Part shown: positions 1-7,683 of the stretch, one piece after another
How the letters are laid out: every line of letters starts with the position of its first letter
Position numbering within the stretch: position 1 is the stretch's first letter
NCBI GenBank assembly: GCA_044433285.1
Contig: JAWXTU010000035.1
Coordinates: 1 to 19,450 of the forward strand
Direction: 5' to 3'
DNA from: Aphodosoma sp044433285
Lineage (GTDB): Bacteria > Bacteroidota > Bacteroidia > Bacteroidales > Paludibacteraceae
Length of the DNA: 19,450 nucleotides
Notes under the pieces: model-generated
What the model saw: only the letters and a program-made list of their open reading frames with translations
Databases searched by the model: none
What the model was told of the DNA's origin: nothing
Program-made: the position numbers and the translations under genes

Positions 1-1181
1 TTTATCTTCTCTTCGCCTTCTTCTTGACTTACAACGACTTCTCCTTTCTCATTTTGTGTAAACTCATCGAATAACTGTTTGTGCGTAATGCGTTGTCGAT
101 ACTCCTCTTCTGTGCCAAAGTCAGTAGGTATCTCAAACACTGGCATTATCGGACCTCTATTTATATCATAAAATTCTACTTTATCGGCTATCTCTAGCGT
201 ATTATCCAGTGCTTCAGGCACATCACTGAAAATATCCCACATCTCTTCAGGGGTTTTTAGCCACTCCTGCTTTGTATAGCGCATACGGTTTGGATCGTCC
301 AAATCCCTTCCTGTTGATAGACAGATCAACCTATCGTGCCCCTCTGTATGTTCCTCATCTACAAAGTGAACATCATTTGTAGCAATTAGTTTCGTGTTGG
401 TCTTTTTCGCCAGTTCAATGATTACTTTGTTTACCTCTTGTTGACGCAAATATACCTCTTGGTTTCCTTCTGGCTTGTCTGTTTTATGCCGCTGTATTTC
501 AAGGTAATAATCATCTCCAAATAGGTTTTTAAACCACATAATGCTATCTTCTGCCTCTTTAATCTTTCCTGCCATTATCAGCTGTGGAATTTCACCACCC
601 AAGCAGGCAGAGCTAACTATTAACCCTTCGTGATATTTTTCTAAGATATTTTTATCGATACGAGCACGAGAATAAAAACCATCTATCCAAGCAGTGGAAA
701 TTAGTTTGCAAAGATTTTTATAACCGGTAATATTTTTTGCTAATAATATAAGGTGGTATCCAGACGAGTCGACAATATATTGTCTACCACTCTCTGGATT
801 TGTCTCTTTTACATTTTTATCCTTATCGTATAGTGTGCGTCGTGCGCAATATGCCTCACATCCGATAATCGGCTTAAATAGTTCACCTTTTTTACTACTC
901 AATCTCTCTTGTAGTTCATTTATTTTCGCTTGATTTGCAGCATCTGTCTTCTCAATCTCTTTAAGCTCCTTTTCAATGCTCTTTATCTCACTCTTCACCC
1001 CTCCATTTGCCTTTGTACATGCATTAAAAAACTCCTTAACACCAAACATATTTCCGTGGTCAGTGATTGCAATAGCATTCATACCATTTTTTTTACATTT
1101 TGATATTAAGTCGTCTATTTTCGACATTCCGTCTAACACGGAAAAATGTGTATGTACGTGTAAATGAGTGAATTTGTTCAT
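1..1181 (-). CDS. dnaE: DNA polymerase III alpha subunit, N-terminal part (cut by window edge)
   Basis: This is the catalytic subunit of the replicative DNA polymerase, acting at the replication fork. The window holds the first 393 codons, and the frame is still open at base 1. The N-terminus carries the PHP domain: the HLHVHTHFSVLDG segment at residues 6-18 supplies the first metal-binding histidines, and ITDHGN follows near residue 40. Further PHP blocks are visible: GCEAYCARR, YHLILLAKN, SSACLGGEIP near residue 190, ATNDVHF, and a later HDRLICLSTG segment. The ATG at 1181 sits directly before the PHP motif, which fixes the start. The polymerase palm, thumb and C-terminal parts lie outside the window. 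The gene follows the MBOAT gene by about 100 bp and has its own probable -7 box. Identification is firm; only completeness cannot be judged. Confidence 0.95.
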   Translation of the reverse strand, partial: MNKFTHLHVHTHFSVLDGMSKIDDLISKCKKNGMNAIAITDHGNMFGVKEFFNACTKANGGVKSEIKSIEKELKEIEKTDAANQAKINELQERLSSKKGELFKPIIGCEAYCARRTLYDKDKNVKETNPESGRQYIVDSSGYHLILLAKNITGYKNLCKLISTAWIDGFYSRARIDKNILEKYHEGLIVSSACLGGEIPQLIMAGKIKEAEDSIMWFKNLFGDDYYLEIQRHKTDKPEGNQEVYLRQQEVNKVIIELAKKTNTKLIATNDVHFVDEEHTEGHDRLICLSTGRDLDDPNRMRYTKQEWLKTPEEMWDIFSDVPEALDNTLEIADKVEFYDINRGPIMPVFEIPTDFGTEEEYRQRITHKQLFDEFTQNEKGEVVVSQEEGEEKI

Positions 1182-1216
1182 ATCTTTGAAAGAATTTTTA
1201 TGTGTGATAATGTCTA

Positions 1217-1224
1217 CAAAGATA
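1217..1224 (-). promoter_or_regulatory. Probable dnaE promoter, -7 box
   Basis: Read on the minus strand this is TATCTTTG, matching the Bacteroidota -7 consensus TAnnTTTG, about 35 bp upstream of the dnaE ATG. No good TTTG lies 19-21 bp further upstream (the nearest, at 1236-1239, is too close), so only half of the promoter is supported. Confidence 0.5.
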
Positions 1225-1236
1225 GTACTATTTTTC

Positions 1237-1264
1237 AAATTATCTATCATATAATAGATAATTT
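1237..1264. repeat. 11-bp perfect inverted repeat between the MBOAT gene and dnaE
   Basis: Arms of 11 bp (1237-1247 and 1254-1264) enclose a 6-bp loop. The hairpin lies downstream of the MBOAT stop and just upstream of the dnaE -7 box. A run of seven T follows it on the plus strand but not on the minus strand, where all nearby genes lie. It is therefore either a weak terminator for the MBOAT transcript or an operator overlapping the -33 region of the dnaE promoter. The sequence alone does not decide. Confidence 0.45.
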
Positions 1265-1284
1265 TTTTCAAATTTTTTAGGAAA

Positions 1285-3138
1285 TTAGAACTGGAAATAT
1301 ATAAAAGCTTGCATATCAGCCGTTACAAATTGATATACGATAAAAACTATTGCAGTTACAATAATTGCCATCAGAGGGAGGGGAATACGCGCAAAATTAA
1401 TACGATATCTGCGTTTAAAATTGTCGGGCACCCAGTGTATAATCATACCAAGAGCGAATAGTAAAAATACCTTCCAATATGCAAGACATATTTGAGGTAT
1501 TATATCAATATTCCATGTAGAACCGATTTGATGTACCATATTTTTTGCAGTAATCCAAGCCTGCTCATTTGCCATTTTTGGGTCAAGATTAGAGCCTGAG
1601 CGGAAGAACAAACGGGTAAATGTGATAAATACAAATGTCTGAAATATCCCCCACACCATACTACTTTTTGCAAATTCACCTCTACCTCCAAATATAAAAT
1701 ATATCCAGCGCACTAATGTCCCAAGTGTAATTATCAGAGCCCACGCTGTTAATATATTCCATATGGCAGCAGGGTATAGATTTGATATCAATATTAAAAT
1801 AATAGATACTGTTGTGATTAAGAGCATTTTAATATGCATCGATAATCCACGCCAAATTTTATATAGCACTATGCCTACGCCATTTAATCCACCCCAAATT
1901 ATAAAGTTAAAACTAGCCCCATGCCACAATCCACCTAATAACATAGTTACCATTAAGTTGAGGTTAGTAATTATTTTATTTCGTCGTTGAGGTACAAAAA
2001 TGCTCCATATTACAATCATTGCTGTTATACCCAATACAATAGCAGCAATTACCCAACTACCAGATAGTATTACACCGATAAGAGCAATTGTTCCTATCCA
2101 AAAATATGTGCCAAATGTAGCGTTTCTGTTTCCTCCTAGTGGTATATATAGATAATCTTGCAACCATTTCGACAATGATATATGCCAGCGTTTCCAGAAA
2201 TTACCCACATTTTGAGCTTTGTATGGCGAATTGAAGTTCAACGGCAAATAAAAACCCATTAGCATCGCCACACCGATTGCAATATCTGTGTAGCCAGAGA
2301 AATCGGCATATACTTGCAATGAATAGGCAAAAAGAGCCATTATATTTTCAAAACCAGAAAATAGTAGGGGATTATCAAACACACGGTCGATAAAGTTCAC
2401 AGCCAGATAATCACTTAAGATAATTTTTTTGCATAATCCATTCATTATCCAGAATATAGCAATACCAAATTGGCGGCGCGAGAGGAAAAATGGTTTATAT
2501 ATTTGTGGTATAAATTCAGCTGCTCTTACAATTGGTCCTGCCACTAATTGAGGGAAAAATGAGACATAAAAACCAAAATCAAAAATATTTCGCACAGGTT
2601 TTATCCGTTTGCGATATACGTCCATTGAGTAACTGATGGTCTGGAACGTATAGAATGAGATACCCACAGGCAAGATAATTTGATCTACTCTAAATCTATC
2701 ACTGCCAGTAATGGAGTTGCCAATTGAGGCAAATATATCATAAACAGCTAATTGAGTGCCAAATATATCATTGATTGTCTCTATAAAAAGGTATGAATAT
2801 TTGAAGTATACAAGTACAGATAAATTACAAAGGATACTCAATGCTACAAAAATCTTTCTATTTCGCTCTTTTTTTGATGAGTCAATCCATTGAGCAATAA
2901 AATAGTCGGTAACAGTAGAGAAGAGTAGTATCAAAACAAATAAGCCACTAGTTTTATAGTAGAAAAAGAGGCTAATAAAAAAGAGGTAACTATTTCGCAG
3001 CAGGCGTTTAGATTTAAATACAGTAAATACAGCAAAGACAATAGCAAAGAATGCCCAAAAATAAAATTGGGTAAACAGTAGTGGAGAATTAGGATCAAAA
3101 GCAAATGTCTTTGCCAAAAATGATAAAATCAATTCCAT
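1285..3138 (-). CDS. MBOAT family O-acyltransferase (AlgI/DltB/PatA-like)
   Basis: This is a polytopic inner-membrane protein of 617 residues. The MBOAT family moves acyl groups, usually acetyl, from a cytoplasmic donor to a periplasmic acceptor. The family core is present: LPVGISFYTFQTISY at about 157-170, SFFPQLVAGPIVR at 193-205, QVYADFSGYTDIAIG at 275-289, NFWKRWHISLSKWLQDYLYIPLGGNR starting at 313 with its His319, and GGLWHGASFNFIIWGG starting at 402 with the usual catalytic His406. About 50 mainly hydrophobic residues (341-390) separate PLGGNR from the second histidine motif. That is longer than in AlgI as I remember it and could be an extra transmembrane hairpin. The gene starts 3 bp after the preceding SGNH gene, like AlgI-AlgJ/AlgX and PatA-PatB pairs. 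The acceptor is unknown; peptidoglycan or a periplasmic polysaccharide are the main options. Confidence 0.9.
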   Translation of the reverse strand: MELILSFLAKTFAFDPNSPLLFTQFYFWAFFAIVFAVFTVFKSKRLLRNSYLFFISLFFYYKTSGLFVLILLFSTVTDYFIAQWIDSSKKERNRKIFVALSILCNLSVLVYFKYSYLFIETINDIFGTQLAVYDIFASIGNSITGSDRFRVDQIILPVGISFYTFQTISYSMDVYRKRIKPVRNIFDFGFYVSFFPQLVAGPIVRAAEFIPQIYKPFFLSRRQFGIAIFWIMNGLCKKIILSDYLAVNFIDRVFDNPLLFSGFENIMALFAYSLQVYADFSGYTDIAIGVAMLMGFYLPLNFNSPYKAQNVGNFWKRWHISLSKWLQDYLYIPLGGNRNATFGTYFWIGTIALIGVILSGSWVIAAIVLGITAMIVIWSIFVPQRRNKIITNLNLMVTMLLGGLWHGASFNFIIWGGLNGVGIVLYKIWRGLSMHIKMLLITTVSIILILISNLYPAAIWNILTAWALIITLGTLVRWIYFIFGGRGEFAKSSMVWGIFQTFVFITFTRLFFRSGSNLDPKMANEQAWITAKNMVHQIGSTWNIDIIPQICLAYWKVFLLFALGMIIHWVPDNFKRRYRINFARIPLPLMAIIVTAIVFIVYQFVTADMQAFIYFQF

Positions 3139-3141
3139 ATA

Positions 3142-4740
3142 TTATCTTTTTATCTTATATAACCAGTCGAATATCAGCGCATTATACAACATATCCCCTA
3201 AGAGATTATATCCTGGGAGTAAAAAGTGTACATGGTCTCTGTTCGCTAACCCTGCATTTTTCCACAAACCCATAGAACCATAACCACCCATAATATCATA
3301 TAAATCCCATACCGCAGCCCCTTCTTGTTCAGCTATTTCATATGTAGCAGTCTGCACTAGCGCAGTATTCCGATTTACCCCTTTTGAGTATCTGCCCACA
3401 CGTAGGTCACAGTCGTTGTTCGTTATAAATATCACCGCACAGTTTGGATTAGTTGCATATATACTTTGTAATAGAGAAGTGTAATTTTCTTTGTATTGGT
3501 ATGACGAAAATTGACCATATGGCACATTTGCATCATTTACCCCCACAGCTAATATTACAAGGTCTGGTTTTATATTCTCTATCTGTTTTGAAAATTCACT
3601 GCTTCTCAACCACGATGACAACGACGCGCCATTAACACCTAATGAATGGTATGTTATGCCATTAAAATCATTCTCTGGCAATAACCCCATCAGTGTAAAT
3701 GTAAAATCAGAATATACTCTCTCTTCTTTAATCTCAATATTCTTATCTATGATACTGTCGGCAATAATATCAACAACACTATCACTCACCACAGCAATGG
3801 TATTATCACTCTCTAACCCTATCTCTAATGTCTCGTCATATGCAATTGTATCACATAATATACTATCATTGTGCATATTTACACTGTCAATAACTGCAAT
3901 TATGCTGTCATTAACTTCAATTTTATTTAAATATTTAGATATTAGGCTGTTATTAGTCGCACTGTCTGTTATGATGATTAGCCCGTTGTTTGCGAAATAT
4001 GGTAAATTAAAAACAAAATAATCATCTTCGATATTACTCGGCACACTATCCCCATCTATTATCAGCATAGGTGAATATTCTTCTGTTGAAATATCTGCAA
4101 AGAGTTTTAACTTGTTATATTCCCAATTAGTTTCGTATCTGCCACTGTTTAAATCAAAACTTATATAGGCATCTCGTTCGCTTGTCGTAACCGAAATACC
4201 CATCATACCGACACTATATTTAAGTGGTGGAAGTGAATTTTGAGATTTTACCCACTCGCCAGAATATTCAATAGAGTAGTTGAATGGATTGTTTGTTTTG
4301 GCTGCTTTAAATGGAAAAATTGCACCTCTGTCCGATTGAAATCCCTGCTCGGCATCAATCAGGTTCATTCTTATTCTGTTCGACATAATATCAGCTTGCA
4401 CATGCGATCCCCCAATATGCACAATATTTATTTTTGCATCTCCATACAAGGCAAGCGAATCTAGTTTTTCATATAGAATATTAAACTTGCTGCTATCTCC
4501 CGGAAATATAAATCTGTTTTTATCGTAGTTTACACAATTGTAGTATGGAAGTTGTTGCTGCAACGGTAGTGTGCAAGGCGCAAGTGTATCTATTTGTATG
4601 AACGAGGGGTCAAGAAGTAATTTTAATGAATCAACTGAGATTGTATCAGTGTCTGTATTTTGAGTTTGAGCACTAATATTCTTCCCACCTATACATAGTA
4701 TAGTGGTAATAATCAATGATATGACTAAGTTTTTACTCAT
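3142..4740 (-). CDS. Exported SGNH/GDSL hydrolase-like protein, second of a tandem pair
   Basis: The protein has 532 residues from the chosen start. An upstream ATG at 4767 is possible, but the one at 4740 begins directly with a signal peptide (MSKNLVISLIITTILCIGG) and sits in the compact ATGAGTAA junction with the previous gene. The SGNH blocks are all recognisable: IGGSHVQ with Ser112, LGVNGASLSSW with Asn370 in the glycine position, VGVNDANVPYG with Asn402, and RDHVHF with Asp502 and His505. A non-catalytic stretch of over 250 residues separates block I from block II and includes an acidic Asp/Ser-rich segment near 276-340. The C-terminus shares the WDLY-x-x-MGG-x-x-SM-x-x-W pattern with the upstream gene, so the two are paralogues. 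By analogy with AlgJ, AlgX and PatB it could be a periplasmic acetyltransferase or acetylesterase partner of the downstream MBOAT protein. Confidence 0.82.
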   Translation of the reverse strand: MSKNLVISLIITTILCIGGKNISAQTQNTDTDTISVDSLKLLLDPSFIQIDTLAPCTLPLQQQLPYYNCVNYDKNRFIFPGDSSKFNILYEKLDSLALYGDAKINIVHIGGSHVQADIMSNRIRMNLIDAEQGFQSDRGAIFPFKAAKTNNPFNYSIEYSGEWVKSQNSLPPLKYSVGMMGISVTTSERDAYISFDLNSGRYETNWEYNKLKLFADISTEEYSPMLIIDGDSVPSNIEDDYFVFNLPYFANNGLIIITDSATNNSLISKYLNKIEVNDSIIAVIDSVNMHNDSILCDTIAYDETLEIGLESDNTIAVVSDSVVDIIADSIIDKNIEIKEERVYSDFTFTLMGLLPENDFNGITYHSLGVNGASLSSWLRSSEFSKQIENIKPDLVILAVGVNDANVPYGQFSSYQYKENYTSLLQSIYATNPNCAVIFITNNDCDLRVGRYSKGVNRNTALVQTATYEIAEQEGAAVWDLYDIMGGYGSMGLWKNAGLANRDHVHFLLPGYNLLGDMLYNALIFDWLYKIKR

Positions 4741-6151
4741 TTTCTTCTCTGTAAATATAAAATTCATACGCTAAATTTATAGCCTTAAATAGTAATTTAC
4801 TGGCGTGGTCTGCACCCTTTTGAGTAAAGTGTATATAATCTTTACTTGCAAGTGGTGGATCGCTATTCACCCAATTTTCCATAGAATTTTCCCCACCCAT
4901 TGCTTTGTACAAATCCCAATATGCCACATCATTTTCATTACACATATCTCGCAATTCATCTATAAAACCACTCAAGTGAGGGTATGTAACCATCTTATTA
5001 TTAATGCGAGTAGACATATCAGACGGACCAACAAATAGTATCTTCGATTCTGGCGAGAGACGTTTCAAGTAGTTTATCTGTTTAGATAAACTCTTACAAT
5101 AGTTCTCCACCTGTTTTTCATTTTTGATATACGGAACACTATTTCCACCAAACTGCATAATAATTAGCGGTACATTGTAATTATTGAAATATTTTTTCAT
5201 ACTTGCAGGCGAAATAGATGTAAAAATAGTCCCAGAGCAACCTCTCATCGCTACATTATCAAGTGCGACTCCATTCTCGTTGCCATCAACCAGTATACCA
5301 TATACTAATGCGTTGCCTTTTAGTGTTACTGTAGCCCTTGAGGTCGAGTCGCCCAACTCAAAATTGATAAAGTTTGTTGGTGCGCAATATTTTTTTTCAA
5401 TTACTCTGTTACCTACAGTAACAGAGGCTGTTAATTCGCCCACAATACTATCCACCATTATAGTGATTTGTCCAAATTTCTTAGTGTTTGGATATGTATA
5501 TTTTAGATTGATAGGGTAGAATGAAGTAGAAAAAGTGCCGTTGATTCTTACCGATTGCCCCATTACACCATAAGTTCTTGAGTCCAATCTCATATCGTCT
5601 GGTCCATATACCAGATATCTACTATATATATCATTTTCAGCCGAAGCAGATTGTCCTATTGCAGATGTAGCCACATTCTGTACAAAAGGCACTATACCAA
5701 CTCCATATCCACCAAAAAGAGATTGTAATGATGCACGCAAATTACCCGAAATTCTATCTTCTTCGATTTGAGAATCGCCGTAATGTAATACTCTAACTGG
5801 TTCTTGTTCTGCATTTTGTAGTGCTTCAAACACCTCATCTAACCACTCAACACTATCATTAGGAAAATCTATTGACATTGTCGAATTTATCGCTTTTTTG
5901 CGTACTAAATTCATCTCCGATAGCTGACGATTCATAATAAATTCAGCAATACTTTCACCATCTATTTTTGCTTTAGCCTTATATATATTGATTTTATCAT
6001 CTTCTTCATCAGACTGCACTATATCAGCTATTTGTGGAAATGTTACAGTTTTATTATATATCATTATTCCCTCTGTTGGTATGGCTGCACTAATAGCCCC
6101 AAGCATCAAAAATACCGAGCAGATAAATAGTAATATTTTGTACGATTTCAT
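4733..6151 (-). CDS. Exported SGNH/GDSL hydrolase-like protein, first of a tandem pair
   Basis: The protein has 472 residues with an N-terminal signal peptide (hydrophobic residues 5-22, ending near ISAA). It carries a full SGNH tetrad: HYGDSQIEEDR with Ser127, MRGCSG around Gly304, IMQFGGNS with Asn337, and KDYIHFTQKG with Asp438 and His441. The GDSQ-x-E-x-D-R form of block I resembles the SGNH proteins that accompany MBOAT genes in Bacteroidota. The roughly 175 residues between blocks I and II are beta-rich in appearance and may form an inserted carbohydrate-binding-like module. Its last codons overlap the next gene by 8 bp, which suggests translational coupling. The expected location is the periplasm, and the expected role is transfer or removal of an O-acyl group on a glycan. 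The substrate is inferred, not seen. Confidence 0.83.
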   Translation of the reverse strand: MKSYKILLFICSVFLMLGAISAAIPTEGIMIYNKTVTFPQIADIVQSDEEDDKINIYKAKAKIDGESIAEFIMNRQLSEMNLVRKKAINSTMSIDFPNDSVEWLDEVFEALQNAEQEPVRVLHYGDSQIEEDRISGNLRASLQSLFGGYGVGIVPFVQNVATSAIGQSASAENDIYSRYLVYGPDDMRLDSRTYGVMGQSVRINGTFSTSFYPINLKYTYPNTKKFGQITIMVDSIVGELTASVTVGNRVIEKKYCAPTNFINFELGDSTSRATVTLKGNALVYGILVDGNENGVALDNVAMRGCSGTIFTSISPASMKKYFNNYNVPLIIMQFGGNSVPYIKNEKQVENYCKSLSKQINYLKRLSPESKILFVGPSDMSTRINNKMVTYPHLSGFIDELRDMCNENDVAYWDLYKAMGGENSMENWVNSDPPLASKDYIHFTQKGADHASKLLFKAINLAYEFYIYREENE

Positions 6152-6156
6152 ATATT

Positions 6157-7134
6157 TTATTTGTAAATTTTTATCTTTTGTCCAATCTGTATTATATCAG
6201 ATTTTATATTATTCCACTTTTTCAAGTCAGACACTTTTACATTGTATTTAGAGGCAATCCCTCCAAGGGTATCACCAGACTTTACCACGTATGTTTTTAC
6301 TGCATTTTGTCTCTTAATCTCCTCTGCAATAGCCCTATCTTTAGCCTCCTTCTCTGCTGTTTTTATTGCTATTAGCAGTTCTCTATTTCTCTCTATTTCT
6401 CTCTCCTCAATTTCATATAGTTCTGTTATTACAGAATTAATACTGTCAATATCCAATGATTTGTCTATCAGTATACTATAGCCACTTTTTAGCCATATGG
6501 CATCACTTTTAATAGCACTATTATCTGCAAAAAATTGCTCTTTAGATATATTTAATGTGTCGCAAATAGATTTTACTCTTATTGCTTTTTCAAGATATAT
6601 CTCTATCAATTTCCCTCTCTCAAACTGATCTTCCAATACTTTAAAATCTATTTCACATCGTGTTGTATCTAAACTGTCTATTACCGCACCTCGTTTTATG
6701 CAATCATCTATATATGCAGCACCATATACAAATGCTTTTGCAGCCAACTCATCACCTTCAAAATGCGATAGCAAATCACGCAAATATTTCGTAGCTGCTA
6801 ATGTAGATAATTTTATATCAAAACGTTGATCAATGTTCTCATCAATAATCAGTCCATATTTTGTGGCAACAAAAGGAGTTAATCCCCACAATCCAGCACG
6901 TTGATTATCTGCATATTCTCGTTCAAAATTAGATATTACACATGGCAAATACTCATAATATTCTGGCAATCCATACTGAATAAATATTTCGTGCCAAACA
7001 ATTTTATTTGTATCGCACTCTTCAATAGCCATTTCACCACTGTTGCTAGCATTTAAAATGCCAGTAGAGCAGCTTAATAAAAATAATAAAATGCTGACTG
7101 CCAAATATCTATATTTATCGAAAAATATTGTCAT
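6157..7134 (-). CDS. Exported LysM protein with a degenerate lytic-transglycosylase-like domain
   Basis: The protein has 325 residues. Residues 10-22 are a hydrophobic export signal ending in LLSC, so it may be a lipoprotein with Cys22 as the lipidated residue. Residues about 47-150 follow the MltD/SLT pattern: YLPCVISNFEREY, then GLWGLTPFVATKYGL, then LAATKYLRDLL. In active enzymes the first block reads V-E-S-x-F with the catalytic glutamate; here Ile67 occupies that place (VISNF), and the usual GLWQF is GLWGL. A charged segment at about 235-275 is likely coiled coil; it is rich in EREIER-type residues and its DNA shows short tandem repetition. A clear LysM domain fills residues 281-325 (VKSGDTLGGIASKYNV). 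It probably binds peptidoglycan without cleaving it. The ATG directly follows the def stop codon, and the two SGNH genes and the MBOAT gene come next. Confidence 0.8.
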   Translation of the reverse strand: MTIFFDKYRYLAVSILLFLLSCSTGILNASNSGEMAIEECDTNKIVWHEIFIQYGLPEYYEYLPCVISNFEREYADNQRAGLWGLTPFVATKYGLIIDENIDQRFDIKLSTLAATKYLRDLLSHFEGDELAAKAFVYGAAYIDDCIKRGAVIDSLDTTRCEIDFKVLEDQFERGKLIEIYLEKAIRVKSICDTLNISKEQFFADNSAIKSDAIWLKSGYSILIDKSLDIDSINSVITELYEIEEREIERNRELLIAIKTAEKEAKDRAIAEEIKRQNAVKTYVVKSGDTLGGIASKYNVKVSDLKKWNNIKSDIIQIGQKIKIYK

Positions 7135-7680
7135 CTATTTTGTTTTATATGAGCATCTTGCTTTCCCTTTTGCAATATTGTTTAGTTTTCCACTTATCAT
7201 AGAGCGGCGCAGAGGCGATACGTGGTCAGTGAATACGTGCCCCTCTAGGTGGTCATATTCGTGTTGAACTATACGAGCAAAAAATCCGTTAAGTGTCTCT
7301 GTATGTTCTACAAAATTTTCATCGCAGTAGCGAATTGTAATTGACAACGGACGTTCCACCTTTTCGTGAATATTTGGTAAACTCAAACACCCCTCTTCAA
7401 GAGTTTCAGTTTCCTCTCCTCTCTCTATTATTTCAGCATTGATAAACACTCGTTTGTCGCAATTGATATCTTCATAAGCATCTTTCATCGGAGATGCATC
7501 AATTACAAATAGGCGTATTGCCTTGCCTATTTGAGGCGCAGCCAATCCCACACCCTCCGAGTGATACATTGTTTGAAACATATTGTCAATTAACTCTTTA
7601 AGTGCAGGATAGTCAGCCGAAATATCTTCAGCCTCTTTGCGTAGCACTTGTTGACCATATAGGTATATTGGTAGTATCAT
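7135..7680 (-). CDS. def: Peptide deformylase
   Basis: This metalloenzyme removes the formyl group from the N-terminal methionine of nascent proteins at the ribosome. All three signature motifs are present in the 181-residue protein: GVGLAAPQIG at 43-52, EGCLSLP at 96-102 with the metal-ligand cysteine, and QHEYDHLEG at 139-147 with both metal-ligand histidines (140, 144) and catalytic Glu141. The length is normal for the family. The start ATG lies 3 bp after the yicC stop, and the stop codon abuts the ATG of the LysM gene, so it is embedded in the operon. A def gene between an RNase gene and a cell-envelope acylation set is an uncommon arrangement in my experience. Confidence 0.97.
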   Translation of the reverse strand: MILPIYLYGQQVLRKEAEDISADYPALKELIDNMFQTMYHSEGVGLAAPQIGKAIRLFVIDASPMKDAYEDINCDKRVFINAEIIERGEETETLEEGCLSLPNIHEKVERPLSITIRYCDENFVEHTETLNGFFARIVQHEYDHLEGHVFTDHVSPLRRSMISGKLNNIAKGKARCSYKTK

Positions 7681-7683
7681 TTT

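Noticed and set aside
3656..4021. Plus-strand open frame of 121 codons opposite the second SGNH gene
   Set aside because: It lies wholly antisense to a gene with clear catalytic motifs, and its Ser/Leu/Ile-rich product is typical of a shadow frame.
4741..4767. Upstream start of the second SGNH gene at 4767
   Set aside because: The nine added residues precede a normal signal peptide, and the ATG at 4740 forms a tight coupled junction with the previous stop.
1285..6151. Alginate or D-alanyl-teichoic acid (dlt) gene cluster
   Set aside because: Only the acyl-transfer type genes are present. No alginate polymerase or export genes, dltA or dltC are nearby, and the organism appears Gram-negative.
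6386..6420. Short tandem repeats in DNA (ctctattt units) as a possible slippage or phase-variation tract
   Set aside because: The units are few and imperfect and encode the EREIER coiled-coil region in frame; there is no sign of frame switching.
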